From contig JANQMO010000064.1 in NCBI GenBank assembly GCA_028280025.1, positions 1-28,958 on the forward strand: a DNA stretch of 28,958 bases. Direction: 5' to 3'. Each line of letters opens with the position of its first letter. The first letter of the stretch is position 1. The position numbers and the translations under genes were made by a program. This stretch comes from Chlorobium sp. GTDB lineage: Bacteria > Bacteroidota > Chlorobiia > Chlorobiales > Chlorobiaceae. Positions 16,304 to 24,674 of this stretch are shown here, piece by piece. A model generated the notes under the pieces. The model saw only the letters and a list, made by a program, of their open reading frames with translations. It had not been told where the DNA came from and searched no databases.

Positions 16304-17160
16304 ACGTAGAGCAGCCCTGCGTTCTTTCCAATATTGTACGCAAGTTCGAGCATGTCCGGCGTTGTCTGCGGCGTATCGTGCATTTTCCAGGATATTTCAG
16401 GGTGGAATGCCGAGATGTGCCATGGTGTTTCCGCCCCCAGTTCGTCGCGGATGAAGCCGGCAAGGCGCTTGAGCATATCCGGTGACTCTGAATGGCCGGG
16501 TATCAACAGTGTCGTGATCTCAATGTGTATGCCCGTAGCGGAGAGACGCTTGAGGTTTTTCAGTACAGGATTGAGAAAGGCGCCGCAGATTCTTCTGTAA
16601 AAAGAGTCGTCCATCGATTTGAGATCGATGTTTGTGGCGTCAAGCAACGGTTCAACCTCGTCAAGGCAGTTGTCCGACATGTAACCGTTGCTTATCCAGA
16701 TGTTTTTGAGTCCCGCGCTACGTGCGGATGTCATGATATCAAGGGCATATTCGGCAAATGTCGTCGGTTCGTTATAGGTATAGGAGACCGATGGACAGTT
16801 ATGTTCGATAGCATCCTCAACAATTGAGTCCGGAGAACGGAACGGGACTGTAACGGCTTCTCCCGATTGTTGGCTGATTTCATGGTTCTGACAGTTTGCG
16901 CATGTGAAATTGCAGCCGAAGGTACCGGTCGAAAAGGTTCGGGTCCCCGGCAGAAAGTGGTAGAGCGGTTTTTTTTCGACCGGATCGGCACCTGCAGTAG
17001 CGGGGCGGCCGTAGTTCAGGGTAAAAAGTTTGCCTCCACGGTTCAAACGGGTGCTGCAGACGCCGGAACGTTCTTGCCTCAACCTGCAGAAATGGTGGCA
17101 AAGATCGCATTGCACCGTTCTGTCGGGAAGGAGATGATAAAATTGCGCCTCTTCAGGCAT
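16162..17160 (-). CDS. amrS: Radical SAM enzyme of the AmmeMemoRadiSam family (PflA-like)
   Basis: The 332-residue protein has the radical SAM motif CNFTCANC (C83, C87, C90), which holds the 4Fe-4S cluster that cleaves S-adenosylmethionine. An extra N-terminal cysteine set (C18, C21, C25, C35) and a C-terminal zinc-ribbon pattern (CPGCGK and GRCPDC) are typical of the AmmeMemoRadiSam group, formerly annotated as pyruvate formate-lyase activating enzyme. Its substrate is not known. The usual partners, Memo and AMMECR1, are not in this window. The ATG at 17160 is chosen because family members start near EAQFYHLLPD; the frame is open to 17208. Its 3' end overlaps mtgA by 142 bp. The symbol amrS is tentative. 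Confidence 0.85.
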   Translation of the reverse strand: MPEEAQFYHLLPDRTVQCDLCHHFCRLRQERSGVCSTRLNRGGKLFTLNYGRPATAGADPVEKKPLYHFLPGTRTFSTGTFGCNFTCANCQNHEISQQSGEAVTVPFRSPDSIVEDAIEHNCPSVSYTYNEPTTFAEYALDIMTSARSAGLKNIWISNGYMSDNCLDEVEPLLDATNIDLKSMDDSFYRRICGAFLNPVLKNLKRLSATGIHIEITTLLIPGHSESPDMLKRLAGFIRDELGAETPWHISAFHPEISWKMHDTPQTTPDMLELAYNIGKNAGLLYVYVSGSHQDTLCPGCGKTVIRRRGYNTIRFDSNGRCPDCMKEIVISS

Positions 17161-17255
17161 TGTCCGGCATGTTTTATGTTCTGAGCCCGGATATGTGCGG
17201 CAGGTCACCGAACCGGTTGCACCGCTCTACCCGAAACCGCTCGATACGGAGCCTG

Positions 17256-18047
17256 TCAGCACATTGAAACTGTGCCCGTATAGACCACTTTTGCAGGTCC
17301 GGAAAGATAGACCTCGTCCATCCTGTCAGTAAATTCAACATCAAGGATGTCTCCGCTTTTTACGGTAACCCGGACATGATTGGACGCTACTTTTTCAAGC
17401 TTTCGGCTCATAAGTGCCGCGGCGACGGCACCTGTACCGCACGCAAGCGTTTCCGCCTCGACCCCCCTTTCGAATGTTCGTATATCCAGGCTGTCCCGTC
17501 CGGTTATCTGAAGAAAGTTGACATTTGTGCCTTCGGGGAAGAGGCTTCTGTTGTTACGGATCAGACGGCCTTCATGTTCGACGTCGATGCTCTTGAGCGT
17601 ATCGGTAAAGATGATCGTGTGCGGTGAACCGGTGTTGACAAAATGGCAGTTGTAACCGTTGGCCGCAAGGCCGCTTGTAAAACCTTCAGGGACGGTCATT
17701 TGCAGTTTCACCTGTTCGGCACCGGTAACCCAGGCATCGTATCTGTTGTTATTTGCCGAGAACGATCCTTTGTCGCCGATAATACCAGCCAGCCATGCGA
17801 AATAGGCTGCGCACCGGCCCCCGTTACCGCACATCGAGCCCTGTTTTCCGTCGGCGTTGTAGTAGCGCATACTGAAATCCACTGTTTCCGAGGGTTCGAT
17901 AAGGATAAGGCCGTCAGCGCCAATGCCGGTTCTTCTCATACAGAGAGAATATATATGGTGTTCTGTCAGGGTTGTCTGTTTTTTCATGTTGTCGATAACG
18001 ATAAAATCGTTTCCTGCGCCCGACATTTTTGAAAAGTTGATCTGCAT
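17256..18047 (-). CDS. dapF: Diaminopimelate epimerase
   Basis: This 263-residue, cofactor-free enzyme converts LL- to meso-diaminopimelate, which serves lysine synthesis and peptidoglycan cross-links. The two catalytic cysteines are C73 in MCGNGGRC and C203 in ETLACGTGAVA, and the N-terminal FSKMSGAGNDF is diagnostic. Length is slightly under the usual 270-280. The frame is open to 18152, but the ATG at 18047 (MQINFSKM) fits the family, and AAAGGG precedes it at a workable distance. It reads in the same direction as the radical SAM gene 95 bp downstream, and away from pscA. Confidence 0.96.
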   Translation of the reverse strand: MQINFSKMSGAGNDFIVIDNMKKQTTLTEHHIYSLCMRRTGIGADGLILIEPSETVDFSMRYYNADGKQGSMCGNGGRCAAYFAWLAGIIGDKGSFSANNNRYDAWVTGAEQVKLQMTVPEGFTSGLAANGYNCHFVNTGSPHTIIFTDTLKSIDVEHEGRLIRNNRSLFPEGTNVNFLQITGRDSLDIRTFERGVEAETLACGTGAVAAALMSRKLEKVASNHVRVTVKSGDILDVEFTDRMDEVYLSGPAKVVYTGTVSMC

Positions 18048-18458
18048 TTGTGCCCTTTGTCTTTTGAATCGTTTTGCGGTATATCCGCTCCGGTCTCTCG
18101 ATCGGCCGGGAGCCGCTATCTTCATATAGAATAATATGAGAACCTGCGGCAATACCCTGAAGGAACAGGCCTAAAAAATTTACTATTAAATAAAAATTCT
18201 TATCTTAATCGCTACAACAGCCGGATTTTTTTTTCGTAAATTACCTGTCGATATCGGATTGTTGATGGTGTTTGCAGCCGTTACGGAGCTGCATTACATG
18301 GTAATGAACTGGTCGTCAGTATCACCCCGGGAAAAGCAGGGCAAACAGAACGGTTGAGTAGAAACTCGCTGTTTTTGCATGCGGTTACAGGTGAGCTTCA
18401 TATATTATTCCTGTATTTTTTCAACCAGTTAATATGTCCAAACAAAGGAGAGAATACA
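18048..18458 (+). promoter_or_regulatory. Divergent dapF/pscA control region with structured pscA leader
   Basis: This 411-bp gap has no gene. Its left part is AT-rich (around 18170-18240) and should hold the promoters of dapF (minus) and pscA (plus), though I cannot choose a convincing -35/-10 pair. Inverted repeats nearer pscA: GCAGC/GCTGC at 18274-18292; a perfect CATTAC-ATG-GTAATG palindrome at 18292-18306; and GGTTGA (18352-18357), which could pair with TCAACC (18421-18426) just before the ribosome binding site. Such structures suggest a long leader or an operator for a highly expressed photosynthesis gene. This is inference; I recognise no known riboswitch. Confidence 0.35.
18445..18450 (+). 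promoter_or_regulatory. Strong Shine-Dalgarno sequence of pscA
   Basis: AAGGAG lies 8 bases before the ATG at 18459. It decides the start: the open frame reaches back to 18354, but only this codon has a ribosome binding site and the expected N-terminus MADQ. Confidence 0.8.
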
Positions 18459-20657
18459 ATGGCTGATCAAGCAAATCCAACCGGCGTCAAGCCTAAGGGT
18501 AACGTGCCTCCTGCCAAAGGGAAGGTTCCGCCCCCGAAGGGCAATGGTGCGCCTGCAGGAGCATCAGTGATCAAGGAAAAGGACGCTGCTCAGATGAGGC
18601 GCTTCCTGTTCCAGCGAACGGAAACCCGTTCGACGAAGTGGTATCAGGTATTCGATACCGAAAAGCTTGACGATGAACAGGTGGTCGGCGGCCATCTGGC
18701 GTTGCTCGGTGTGCTGGGATTTGTTATGGGGATCTACTATCTGTCCGGAATGCAGGTGCTCCCATGGAACGGTGCCCCTGCTTTTCACGACAACTGGTTC
18801 TACCTGACAATCAAGCCTCGCATGGTGTCATTGGGTATCGACACCTACAGTGCAAGAACAGAGGATTTGATGGCGGCCTCATGGAAACTTGTCGGTTGGG
18901 CCATTTTGCATTTTATTTCGGGTTCGATACTGATTTTCGGCGGGTGGCGTCATTGGACGCATAACCTCACCAATCCGTTTACAGGACGTGCAGGTAATTT
19001 CCGCGAATTCAGGTTCCTCGGCAAATTCGGCGACGCTGTTTTCCAGGGAACAAGCGCGAAGACATACAAGGATGCACTCGGACCTCATGCAGTCTATATG
19101 TCTCTGCTTTTCCTCGGCTGGGGTCTTGTCATGTGGATTTTCCTCGGCTTTGCTCCTATCCCTGATTTCCAGACAATAAACTCGGAGACGTTCATGTCGT
19201 TTATCTGGTTTATTGTCTTCTTTGCTCTCGGTCTTTACTGGTGGAAAAATCCGCCGAATGCCGCCATTCATCTCAATGACGACATGAAGGCCGCATTCTC
19301 GGTTCATCTCACGGCAATCGGCTATGTCAACATTGCTCTCGGTGTTATTGCTTTTGTCGCGTTCCAGCAGGATTCTTTCGCACCATATTACGCAAAACTC
19401 GATGAACTGGTTTTCTACATCTATGGTGAACCGTTCAACCGTGTCAGTTTCGATTTCGTACAGGAAGGCGGTCAGATTGTCTCCGGCTCCAAGGAGTTTG
19501 CCGAATTCCCGGCTTTTGCCATCCTGCCCAAGAACGGTGAATCGTTCGGTATGGCCAGGACTGTGATCAACCTGATCGTTTTTAATCACATTATCTGTGG
19601 TGTTCTCTATGTTTTTGCCGGTGTCTATCATGGCGGCCAGTACCTGCTGAAAATTCAGATCAACGGTCTCTACAACCAGATCAAGTCGATCTGGATCGCC
19701 AAAGGCCGTGACCAGGAAACCCAGGTCAAGATTCTCGGTACGATCATGGCACTCTGTTTCGCGACGATGCTGTCGGTGTATGCGGTCATTGTCTGGAACA
19801 CGATCTGCGAGCTGAATTTCTTCGGCACCAACATCATGATGTCGTTCTACTGGCTCAAACCGCTGCCGATCCTTCACTGGATGTTCGAGGACCCGAGCAT
19901 AAATGACTGGGTCATGGCCCATGTTATCGTAGCCGGTTCCCTTTTCTCGCTTATCGCGCTGGCACGTATTGCGTTCTTCTCGCATACCTCTCCGCTCTGG
20001 GATGATCTCGGGCTGAAAAAGAACTCGTACTCGTTCCCGTGTCTCGGTCCGGTATACGGCGGTACCTGCGGTGTATCGATTCAGGACCAGCTCTGGTTTG
20101 CGATGCTCTGGGGCGTCAAAGGTCTTTCGGCAGTATGCTGGTATATCGATGGAGCATGGATTGCATCGATGATGTATGGCGTTCCTGCCGGCGACGCCAA
20201 AGCCTGGGATGCTGTGGCAGGATTGTCACATCACTACTCGGCAGGCATTTTTTATTACTTCTGGACTGAAACAGTCACGATTTTCTCGAGCTCTCATCTT
20301 TCGGTTATCCTGATGATCGGTCACCTTGTATGGTTCATCAGCTTCGCTGTATGGTTTGAAGACAGGGGATCGCGTCTCGAGGGCGCTGACATACAGACCC
20401 GAACCATCCGGTGGTTTGGCAAGAAGTTCCTCAACCGTGATGTGAAGTTCAGGTTCCCGGTCCTGACGATTTCCGACTCCAAGCTTGCCGGTACGTTCCT
20501 GTATTTCGGCGGTACATTCATGCTGGTCTTCCTGTTCATTGCCAACGGATTCTACCAGACTGATACTCCGGCGCTGCCGCCTGTCGGCGATGCGGCAGGC
20601 TCGGGCCAGCAACTGCTGACTCAGGTTGTCGACTTTATTATAAAACTGATCGCCTGA
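18459..20657 (+). CDS. pscA: Photosystem P840 reaction centre core protein PscA
   Basis: This 732-residue membrane protein forms the homodimeric type I reaction centre of green sulfur bacteria. It binds the P840 bacteriochlorophyll pair, chlorophyll acceptors and, between the two copies, the FX 4Fe-4S cluster. The diagnostic loop FPCLGPVYGGTCG (cysteines near 528 and 537) corresponds to the FX loop of plant PsaA/PsaB. Many hydrophobic helices follow the plan of six antenna and five core helices; histidine-bearing stretches such as HLALLGVLGF and GWRHWTHNL are likely pigment ligands. The cytoplasmic N-terminus (about 1-35) is rich in Pro, Lys and Gly. pscB follows after 90 bp on the same strand. 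Length agrees with known PscA (about 730). Confidence 0.98.
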   Translation: MADQANPTGVKPKGNVPPAKGKVPPPKGNGAPAGASVIKEKDAAQMRRFLFQRTETRSTKWYQVFDTEKLDDEQVVGGHLALLGVLGFVMGIYYLSGMQVLPWNGAPAFHDNWFYLTIKPRMVSLGIDTYSARTEDLMAASWKLVGWAILHFISGSILIFGGWRHWTHNLTNPFTGRAGNFREFRFLGKFGDAVFQGTSAKTYKDALGPHAVYMSLLFLGWGLVMWIFLGFAPIPDFQTINSETFMSFIWFIVFFALGLYWWKNPPNAAIHLNDDMKAAFSVHLTAIGYVNIALGVIAFVAFQQDSFAPYYAKLDELVFYIYGEPFNRVSFDFVQEGGQIVSGSKEFAEFPAFAILPKNGESFGMARTVINLIVFNHIICGVLYVFAGVYHGGQYLLKIQINGLYNQIKSIWIAKGRDQETQVKILGTIMALCFATMLSVYAVIVWNTICELNFFGTNIMMSFYWLKPLPILHWMFEDPSINDWVMAHVIVAGSLFSLIALARIAFFSHTSPLWDDLGLKKNSYSFPCLGPVYGGTCGVSIQDQLWFAMLWGVKGLSAVCWYIDGAWIASMMYGVPAGDAKAWDAVAGLSHHYSAGIFYYFWTETVTIFSSSHLSVILMIGHLVWFISFAVWFEDRGSRLEGADIQTRTIRWFGKKFLNRDVKFRFPVLTISDSKLAGTFLYFGGTFMLVFLFIANGFYQTDTPALPPVGDAAGSGQQLLTQVVDFIIKLIA

Positions 20658-20671
20658 TGAACGATCACGAG

Positions 20672-20691
20672 GGAGCCGTTCAGGCGGCTCC
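20672..20691 (+). other. Stem-loop between pscA and pscB
   Basis: GGAGCCG (20672-20678) pairs with CGGCTCC (20685-20691) around a 6-base loop, 14 bp after the pscA stop. No T-run follows, so full termination is unlikely. It may stabilise the pscA message or cause partial termination, giving unequal PscA and PscB levels. Confidence 0.55.
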
Positions 20692-20737
20692 TTCACGTTC
20701 ACGGTTTACACAATAGAAACTGCTACATAACAAAGAT

Positions 20738-20743
20738 AGGAGG
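20738..20743 (+). promoter_or_regulatory. Shine-Dalgarno sequence of pscB
   Basis: AGGAGG, the full consensus, ends 4 bases before the ATG at 20748. Together with pscA it is among the strongest ribosome binding sites in the window. Confidence 0.75.
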
Positions 20744-20747
20744 GTTT

Positions 20748-21416
20748 ATGGCCGATCCTGTAAAAGAACAGGGTGAAGCGCCGGCTAAAAGTGCGGCAAA
20801 GCCAAAGCCGTCGGCTCCAAAAGCTAAAGCAGCAGCTCCTGAAGGAAAGCCTGCACCGAAGGCAGCAAAGGCGGCCGCGCCGAAAGAGGCAAAAGGATCG
20901 CCTGTAAACAAAAGCCGCATGGACGCTATGGACGTCAATCTCGGTCGCACGGGACGCAGGATGGAGTCGGCATTGCCCGTTGTGAAGCCCAAGCCGAAAC
21001 CGGCGGCAAAACCTAAAGCGGCGCCTGCGGCAAAAGGTGCCCCGGCAGCAAAAGGAGCTCCTGCAGTCAAACCGAAGCCGGCAGCCAAGAAAAAAGCGCC
21101 TCGACCGAAAAAGCACTATTACATCCTTGAAAATCTCTGTGTTGGCTGCGGTCTCTGTCTTGACAAGTGTCCGCCGAAAGTCAATGCTATCGGCTACAAG
21201 TTTTACGGCGATGTGCAGGAAAACGGTTTTCGCTGTTATATCGATCAGGATGCATGCATTTCATGTTCAGCGTGCTTCTCATCGGATGAATGTCCTACAG
21301 GAGCGCTGATCGAGATGCTTCCGGATGGAGAGATACTTGATTTTACCTACACGCCTCCGGAACGGCTCGACTTCGACCTGCGCTTCCTCCACCGTTTTCA
21401 CCGTGAAAACAAGTAG
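20748..21416 (+). CDS. pscB: Reaction centre iron-sulfur protein PscB (FA/FB carrier)
   Basis: This 222-residue protein docks on the cytoplasmic face of PscA and carries the two terminal 4Fe-4S clusters, FA and FB, that pass electrons to ferredoxin. The first cluster site is C131, C134, C137 and C141 (CVGCGLCLDKCP). The second is C170, C173, C176 and C182 (CISCSACFSSDECP), with two extra residues before the last cysteine. Residues 1-122 form a long, low-complexity extension rich in Ala, Lys and Pro (repeats of the KPKPAAKP and AAKGAPAA type), known as a feature of PscB and different from the compact plant PsaC. It is the second gene after pscA and ends in a terminator. Start is fixed by AGGAGG. 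Confidence 0.97.
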   Translation: MADPVKEQGEAPAKSAAKPKPSAPKAKAAAPEGKPAPKAAKAAAPKEAKGSPVNKSRMDAMDVNLGRTGRRMESALPVVKPKPKPAAKPKAAPAAKGAPAAKGAPAVKPKPAAKKKAPRPKKHYYILENLCVGCGLCLDKCPPKVNAIGYKFYGDVQENGFRCYIDQDACISCSACFSSDECPTGALIEMLPDGEILDFTYTPPERLDFDLRFLHRFHRENK

Positions 21417-21440
21417 GGGGGAACACAATAATCGTGATAC

Positions 21441-21477
21441 AAAAAAAGCATTGCCCGTTACCGGCAATGCTTTTTTT
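21441..21477 (+). terminator. Terminator of pscAB
   Basis: GCATTGCC (21448-21455) pairs with GGCAATGC (21463-21470), preceded by seven A and followed by seven T. The symmetry would let it work in both directions. It lies 24 bp after pscB. Confidence 0.92.
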
Positions 21478-21506
21478 GTTTTACCTTTCTGAGAATACTG
21501 CTTCTG

Positions 21507-22250
21507 ATGCCTGCAAAAAACGCTACAGCCCGGAAAGCGCTTGTCGTCATTCCCACCTATAACGAGATTGACAATATAGGAAAGCTCCTTGAAGAACTGT
21601 TGTCATCATACTCCGGCAATCTGCATGTCCTGATTGTTGACGATAATTCACCCGATGGAACCGCCGACCTTGTAAAAAAGAAAAAGAAAGAAACAGCACG
21701 GTTGCACCTGATCGAACGGCCAGGAAAAATGGGGCTTGGCACGGCCTATATCGAGGGATTCCGGTACGGGCTGGAAGAGGGGTATGAGAGGATCATCGAA
21801 ATGGATGCGGACTATTCGCACGATCCTGCCATGATAAAAGACATGCTCGAGAAGGCAGAAACTGCAGACCTTGTCATAGGTTCCCGGTACACGGGAAACG
21901 TTGTCAACGTTGTCAACTGGCCCCTCAACCGATTGATCCTGTCGAAAACAGCCAGCTACTATACGCGCTTTATAACAGGGCTGCCTGTTGCCGATCCTAC
22001 CGGAGGATACAAATGTTTCCGATCGGATGTGCTCAGAGCTCTGGATCTGACCAGGGTCAGATCTCAGGGATATTCGTTCCAGATCGAAATGAACTATCGA
22101 GTGTGGAAAAAAGGCTTCATCATTGAAGAGGTGCCGATAGTATTTACCGACCGTACTGTCGGTCAATCGAAAATGAGCAGGAAAAATATTATCGAGGCGG
22201 TCTGGAGGGTATGGTGGTTGAGGATCATGTCTTTCCTGCGATTGCTGTGA
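21507..22250 (+). CDS. Polyprenol (dolichyl)-phosphate mannose synthase-like glycosyltransferase, family 2
   Basis: This 247-residue GT-A enzyme resembles DPM1: it would load a sugar, in relatives mannose, from a nucleotide sugar onto polyprenyl phosphate at the membrane. Seen are VVIPTYNEIDNIGKLL at the N-terminus, LIVDDNSPDGTADL, the metal-binding DxD as EMDADYSHDP near residues 97-106, and DPTGGYKCFRSDVL followed by SQGYSFQIEM. The QSKMSRKNIIEAVW end is also typical. There are no C-terminal membrane helices, so it is the short soluble type. It starts just after the pscAB terminator and converges on the EF-G paralogue. The sugar and acceptor are inferred from family. Confidence 0.88.
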   Translation: MPAKNATARKALVVIPTYNEIDNIGKLLEELLSSYSGNLHVLIVDDNSPDGTADLVKKKKKETARLHLIERPGKMGLGTAYIEGFRYGLEEGYERIIEMDADYSHDPAMIKDMLEKAETADLVIGSRYTGNVVNVVNWPLNRLILSKTASYYTRFITGLPVADPTGGYKCFRSDVLRALDLTRVRSQGYSFQIEMNYRVWKKGFIIEEVPIVFTDRTVGQSKMSRKNIIEAVWRVWWLRIMSFLRLL

Positions 22251-22311
22251 GGATTTGATCTGCAGGGGCAGGCCTCTTTGTCCGCCCGGCAATGATGTAA
22301 CGAGAGTGCAC

Positions 22312-22340
22312 GGCCGCCCGGATTATTGTTCCGGGCGGCC
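22312..22340 (+). terminator. Shared terminator hairpin between convergent genes
   Basis: GGCCGCCCGGA (22312-22322) and TCCGGGCGGCC (22330-22340) form a perfect 11-bp stem with a 7-base loop. It sits between the glycosyltransferase (plus) and the EF-G paralogue (minus), and probably serves both; the T-runs on either side are weak. Confidence 0.75.
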
Positions 22341-22347
22341 ATTGTGT

Positions 22348-24432
22348 TTATTCATGTCCTTTATCGTTTTTTGCCTCTATGATCTTGCTTGCAATATCCT
22401 GCGGCACTTCCTCGTAGTGACTGAAGGAGTAGGTGTATCGAGCTCTTCCCTGGGTGAGACGGACGAGCTGCATGTGAAAGTCCCGTAAGGAAGACTGGGG
22501 AATATGCGCATTGATGGTTTGAAAGCGCGAGTCGGCATCCATCCCGATGATTTTTCCCCGTTTCCCGGAGATTTCACCGACAATTTCGCCGGTATACTGT
22601 TCAGGAGTCCGGACACCGAGGGTGCAATACGGCTCGAGCAGGAGCGGTTTGGCGTTTGCGAATGCAGACTTGAACGCCATGCTTGCCGCAATTTTGAATG
22701 CAAATTCGGAGCTGTCAACGGGGTGATGCGAGCCGTCATAGGCGACGGCTTTCAGGTCGACGATAGGGTAGCCGCAAAGAACTCCATCGCTGACTGTTTC
22801 CCGCAGGCCCTTTTCAACGGCCGGGAGGTAGCGCGTCGGCACTACACCGCCGACGACTTCACTTGCAAAGCTGAATCCGGCGTTTCGCTCCAAAGGTTCC
22901 AGGCGCACCCACACATCGCCGTACTGGCCTCTTCCGCCGGATTGTTTTTTGTACTTGCCCTGCGCCTCTGCGGTGACCCTGATCGTTTCCCTGTAGGGAA
23001 TTTTTACCTCTGTGGTTGTGACCGAAACATTGAACTTGTTCTGAAGCCGGTTGAGGATCGTGTCGAGATGGGTTTCTCCAAGCGTTTTGATGATGGTCTG
23101 GTTGAACTCGGTGTCATGTTCTATGCTGAAGCTCGGATCTTCTTCGAGCAGATGCGACAAGCCTGAAGAAATTTTTTCCTCGTCGCCCTGGGCAAGCGGT
23201 TCGATTGCCGTGGCAAGGAGAGGCTCCGGAAAAAGGATCGGGCTGATCCTGCAGTCCGTTCCCTTGTCGGCGAGCGTGTCGTTGGTATGGGTGTCTTTCA
23301 GTTTGACGACCATTCCGATATCGCCTGCAAGGAGTTTGTCGACGGGGACCTTTTTCTGGCCGATCATCGTATAGACCTGGCCTATCTTTTCAAGTTGTCC
23401 GGTCTGGGCGTCGATCAGTTCATGTCCTGTTTCAATATGGCCGGAATAAATCCGCAGGTAGGAGACTTCACCTACCCTCGGTTCGGACATGGTTTTGAAA
23501 ATGAACGCGACTGTCGGGCCTTCAGGATCGGGGTCAAGGAGCTTTTCGGTGTTTTTTGTGCTGCAGTATGCATGTTCAGGTCCGCGTTCCAGGGGGGACG
23601 GGCAGATGTTGACGATTGCGTTGAGGAGCCGCTCCGAGCCGATAAGGTGCAGCGGGGATGTGCAGAATACCGGGAAAAATGTCCGGGTAAGGAGCGCTGA
23701 TTTAATGCCTGCACGGAGCTCGTCCTCTGTCAGGGTCCCGACTTCGAAATAGCGGTTCATAAGGTCTTCATCGGTTTCCGCTACGGCTTCGACAAGTTTG
23801 AAATGCAGATCGTCGGCACGTTTTTTATACAGGTCGGGAATATCGGAAACACTCATGCTTCCAGGCTTGTCGGGACTGAACGTCAACTGTTTCATAAGAA
23901 GGACGTCGATGATGATATGATGACCGAGACCTTCTTCAGCGGGAAATTGAATCGGCGCCACCTGATGTCCGAAATGCTCCTGCAGTTCTTCAACGGTTTT
24001 CGTGTAATCCGCTCTTTCGGCATCGAGTTTGGTAAGCACGAACATCGTTGGCTTGTAATATTCCTTTGCATAGTCCCAGATGAGATCTGTACCTACCTCG
24101 ACACCGATCGACGTATTGACGGTCAGGAGCACCGTATCGGCGACCCGCATGGCAGATTTGACGTCACCGTGAAAGTCCGGGAGTCCGGGGGTGTCGATGA
24201 TATTGATTTTGCGTTCCTTCCAGAGACCGTGAATCAGGCTTGAGTTGATACTGTGCTCTTTTGCCGCTTCATCTTCGGCATAATCGGAAATTGTTGTACC
24301 CTCTTCGATAGAGCCGAGCCGGTTGGTGATGTTCATCGAAAGGGCAAGAGATTCGGTAAGCATGGTTTTGCCCGACCCGGTATGGCCGGTAATGACGATG
24401 TTGCGAAGTTGGTCGGATGGGACAGCTTGCAT
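22348..24432 (-). CDS. Elongation factor G-like translational GTPase (EF-G paralogue, FusA2 type)
   Basis: This 694-residue protein has the full five-domain layout of EF-G, which moves tRNA and mRNA through the ribosome. G1 is intact (GHTGSGKT, 16-23). Other signatures deviate: switch I reads EHSIN in place of RGITI, G3 is DTPGL (80-84) with leucine where EF-G has its catalytic histidine, and G4 is TKLD (134-137) rather than NKxD. The C-terminal domains look normal (SGGRGQYGDVWVRLEP, domain IV). It is therefore an EF-G paralogue, not the main factor; canonical fusA should lie elsewhere. AAGGAG 8 bases upstream (24441-24446) supports the start. It may act in recycling, under low energy, or as a slow or hydrolysis-independent translocase. 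Confidence 0.88.
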   Translation of the reverse strand: MQAVPSDQLRNIVITGHTGSGKTMLTESLALSMNITNRLGSIEEGTTISDYAEDEAAKEHSINSSLIHGLWKERKINIIDTPGLPDFHGDVKSAMRVADTVLLTVNTSIGVEVGTDLIWDYAKEYYKPTMFVLTKLDAERADYTKTVEELQEHFGHQVAPIQFPAEEGLGHHIIIDVLLMKQLTFSPDKPGSMSVSDIPDLYKKRADDLHFKLVEAVAETDEDLMNRYFEVGTLTEDELRAGIKSALLTRTFFPVFCTSPLHLIGSERLLNAIVNICPSPLERGPEHAYCSTKNTEKLLDPDPEGPTVAFIFKTMSEPRVGEVSYLRIYSGHIETGHELIDAQTGQLEKIGQVYTMIGQKKVPVDKLLAGDIGMVVKLKDTHTNDTLADKGTDCRISPILFPEPLLATAIEPLAQGDEEKISSGLSHLLEEDPSFSIEHDTEFNQTIIKTLGETHLDTILNRLQNKFNVSVTTTEVKIPYRETIRVTAEAQGKYKKQSGGRGQYGDVWVRLEPLERNAGFSFASEVVGGVVPTRYLPAVEKGLRETVSDGVLCGYPIVDLKAVAYDGSHHPVDSSEFAFKIAASMAFKSAFANAKPLLLEPYCTLGVRTPEQYTGEIVGEISGKRGKIIGMDADSRFQTINAHIPQSSLRDFHMQLVRLTQGRARYTYSFSHYEEVPQDIASKIIEAKNDKGHE

Positions 24433-24674
24433 AGGTGGAACTCCTTGTTGTTGATTTGCCGATGTCCGGAGAAGCCGGGAATGATACTATGAGCGGTGCT
24501 GTTTGATGCCATGTTGAAACAGCCGATAAAATCAAAAGTAAAAAAAAGTTTTATAAGCAGAGCCGGCACAGGTGAAAAGCTGGTGATTCAATGATATATT
24601 CTTATGTTTAGCGTTTGAAATCGATTCATTTCTTCTTCATTTGGCCGGCTTTTGAACATAAAACAGATAAATCC

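Noticed and set aside
18354..18458. Longer PscA beginning at 18354
   Set aside because: The extra 35 residues do not resemble PscA, and the Shine-Dalgarno sequence points to 18459.
18879..19985. A 368-codon open frame on the minus strand inside pscA
   Set aside because: It is antisense to pscA, highly charged and without domains; it reflects codon bias in the real gene.
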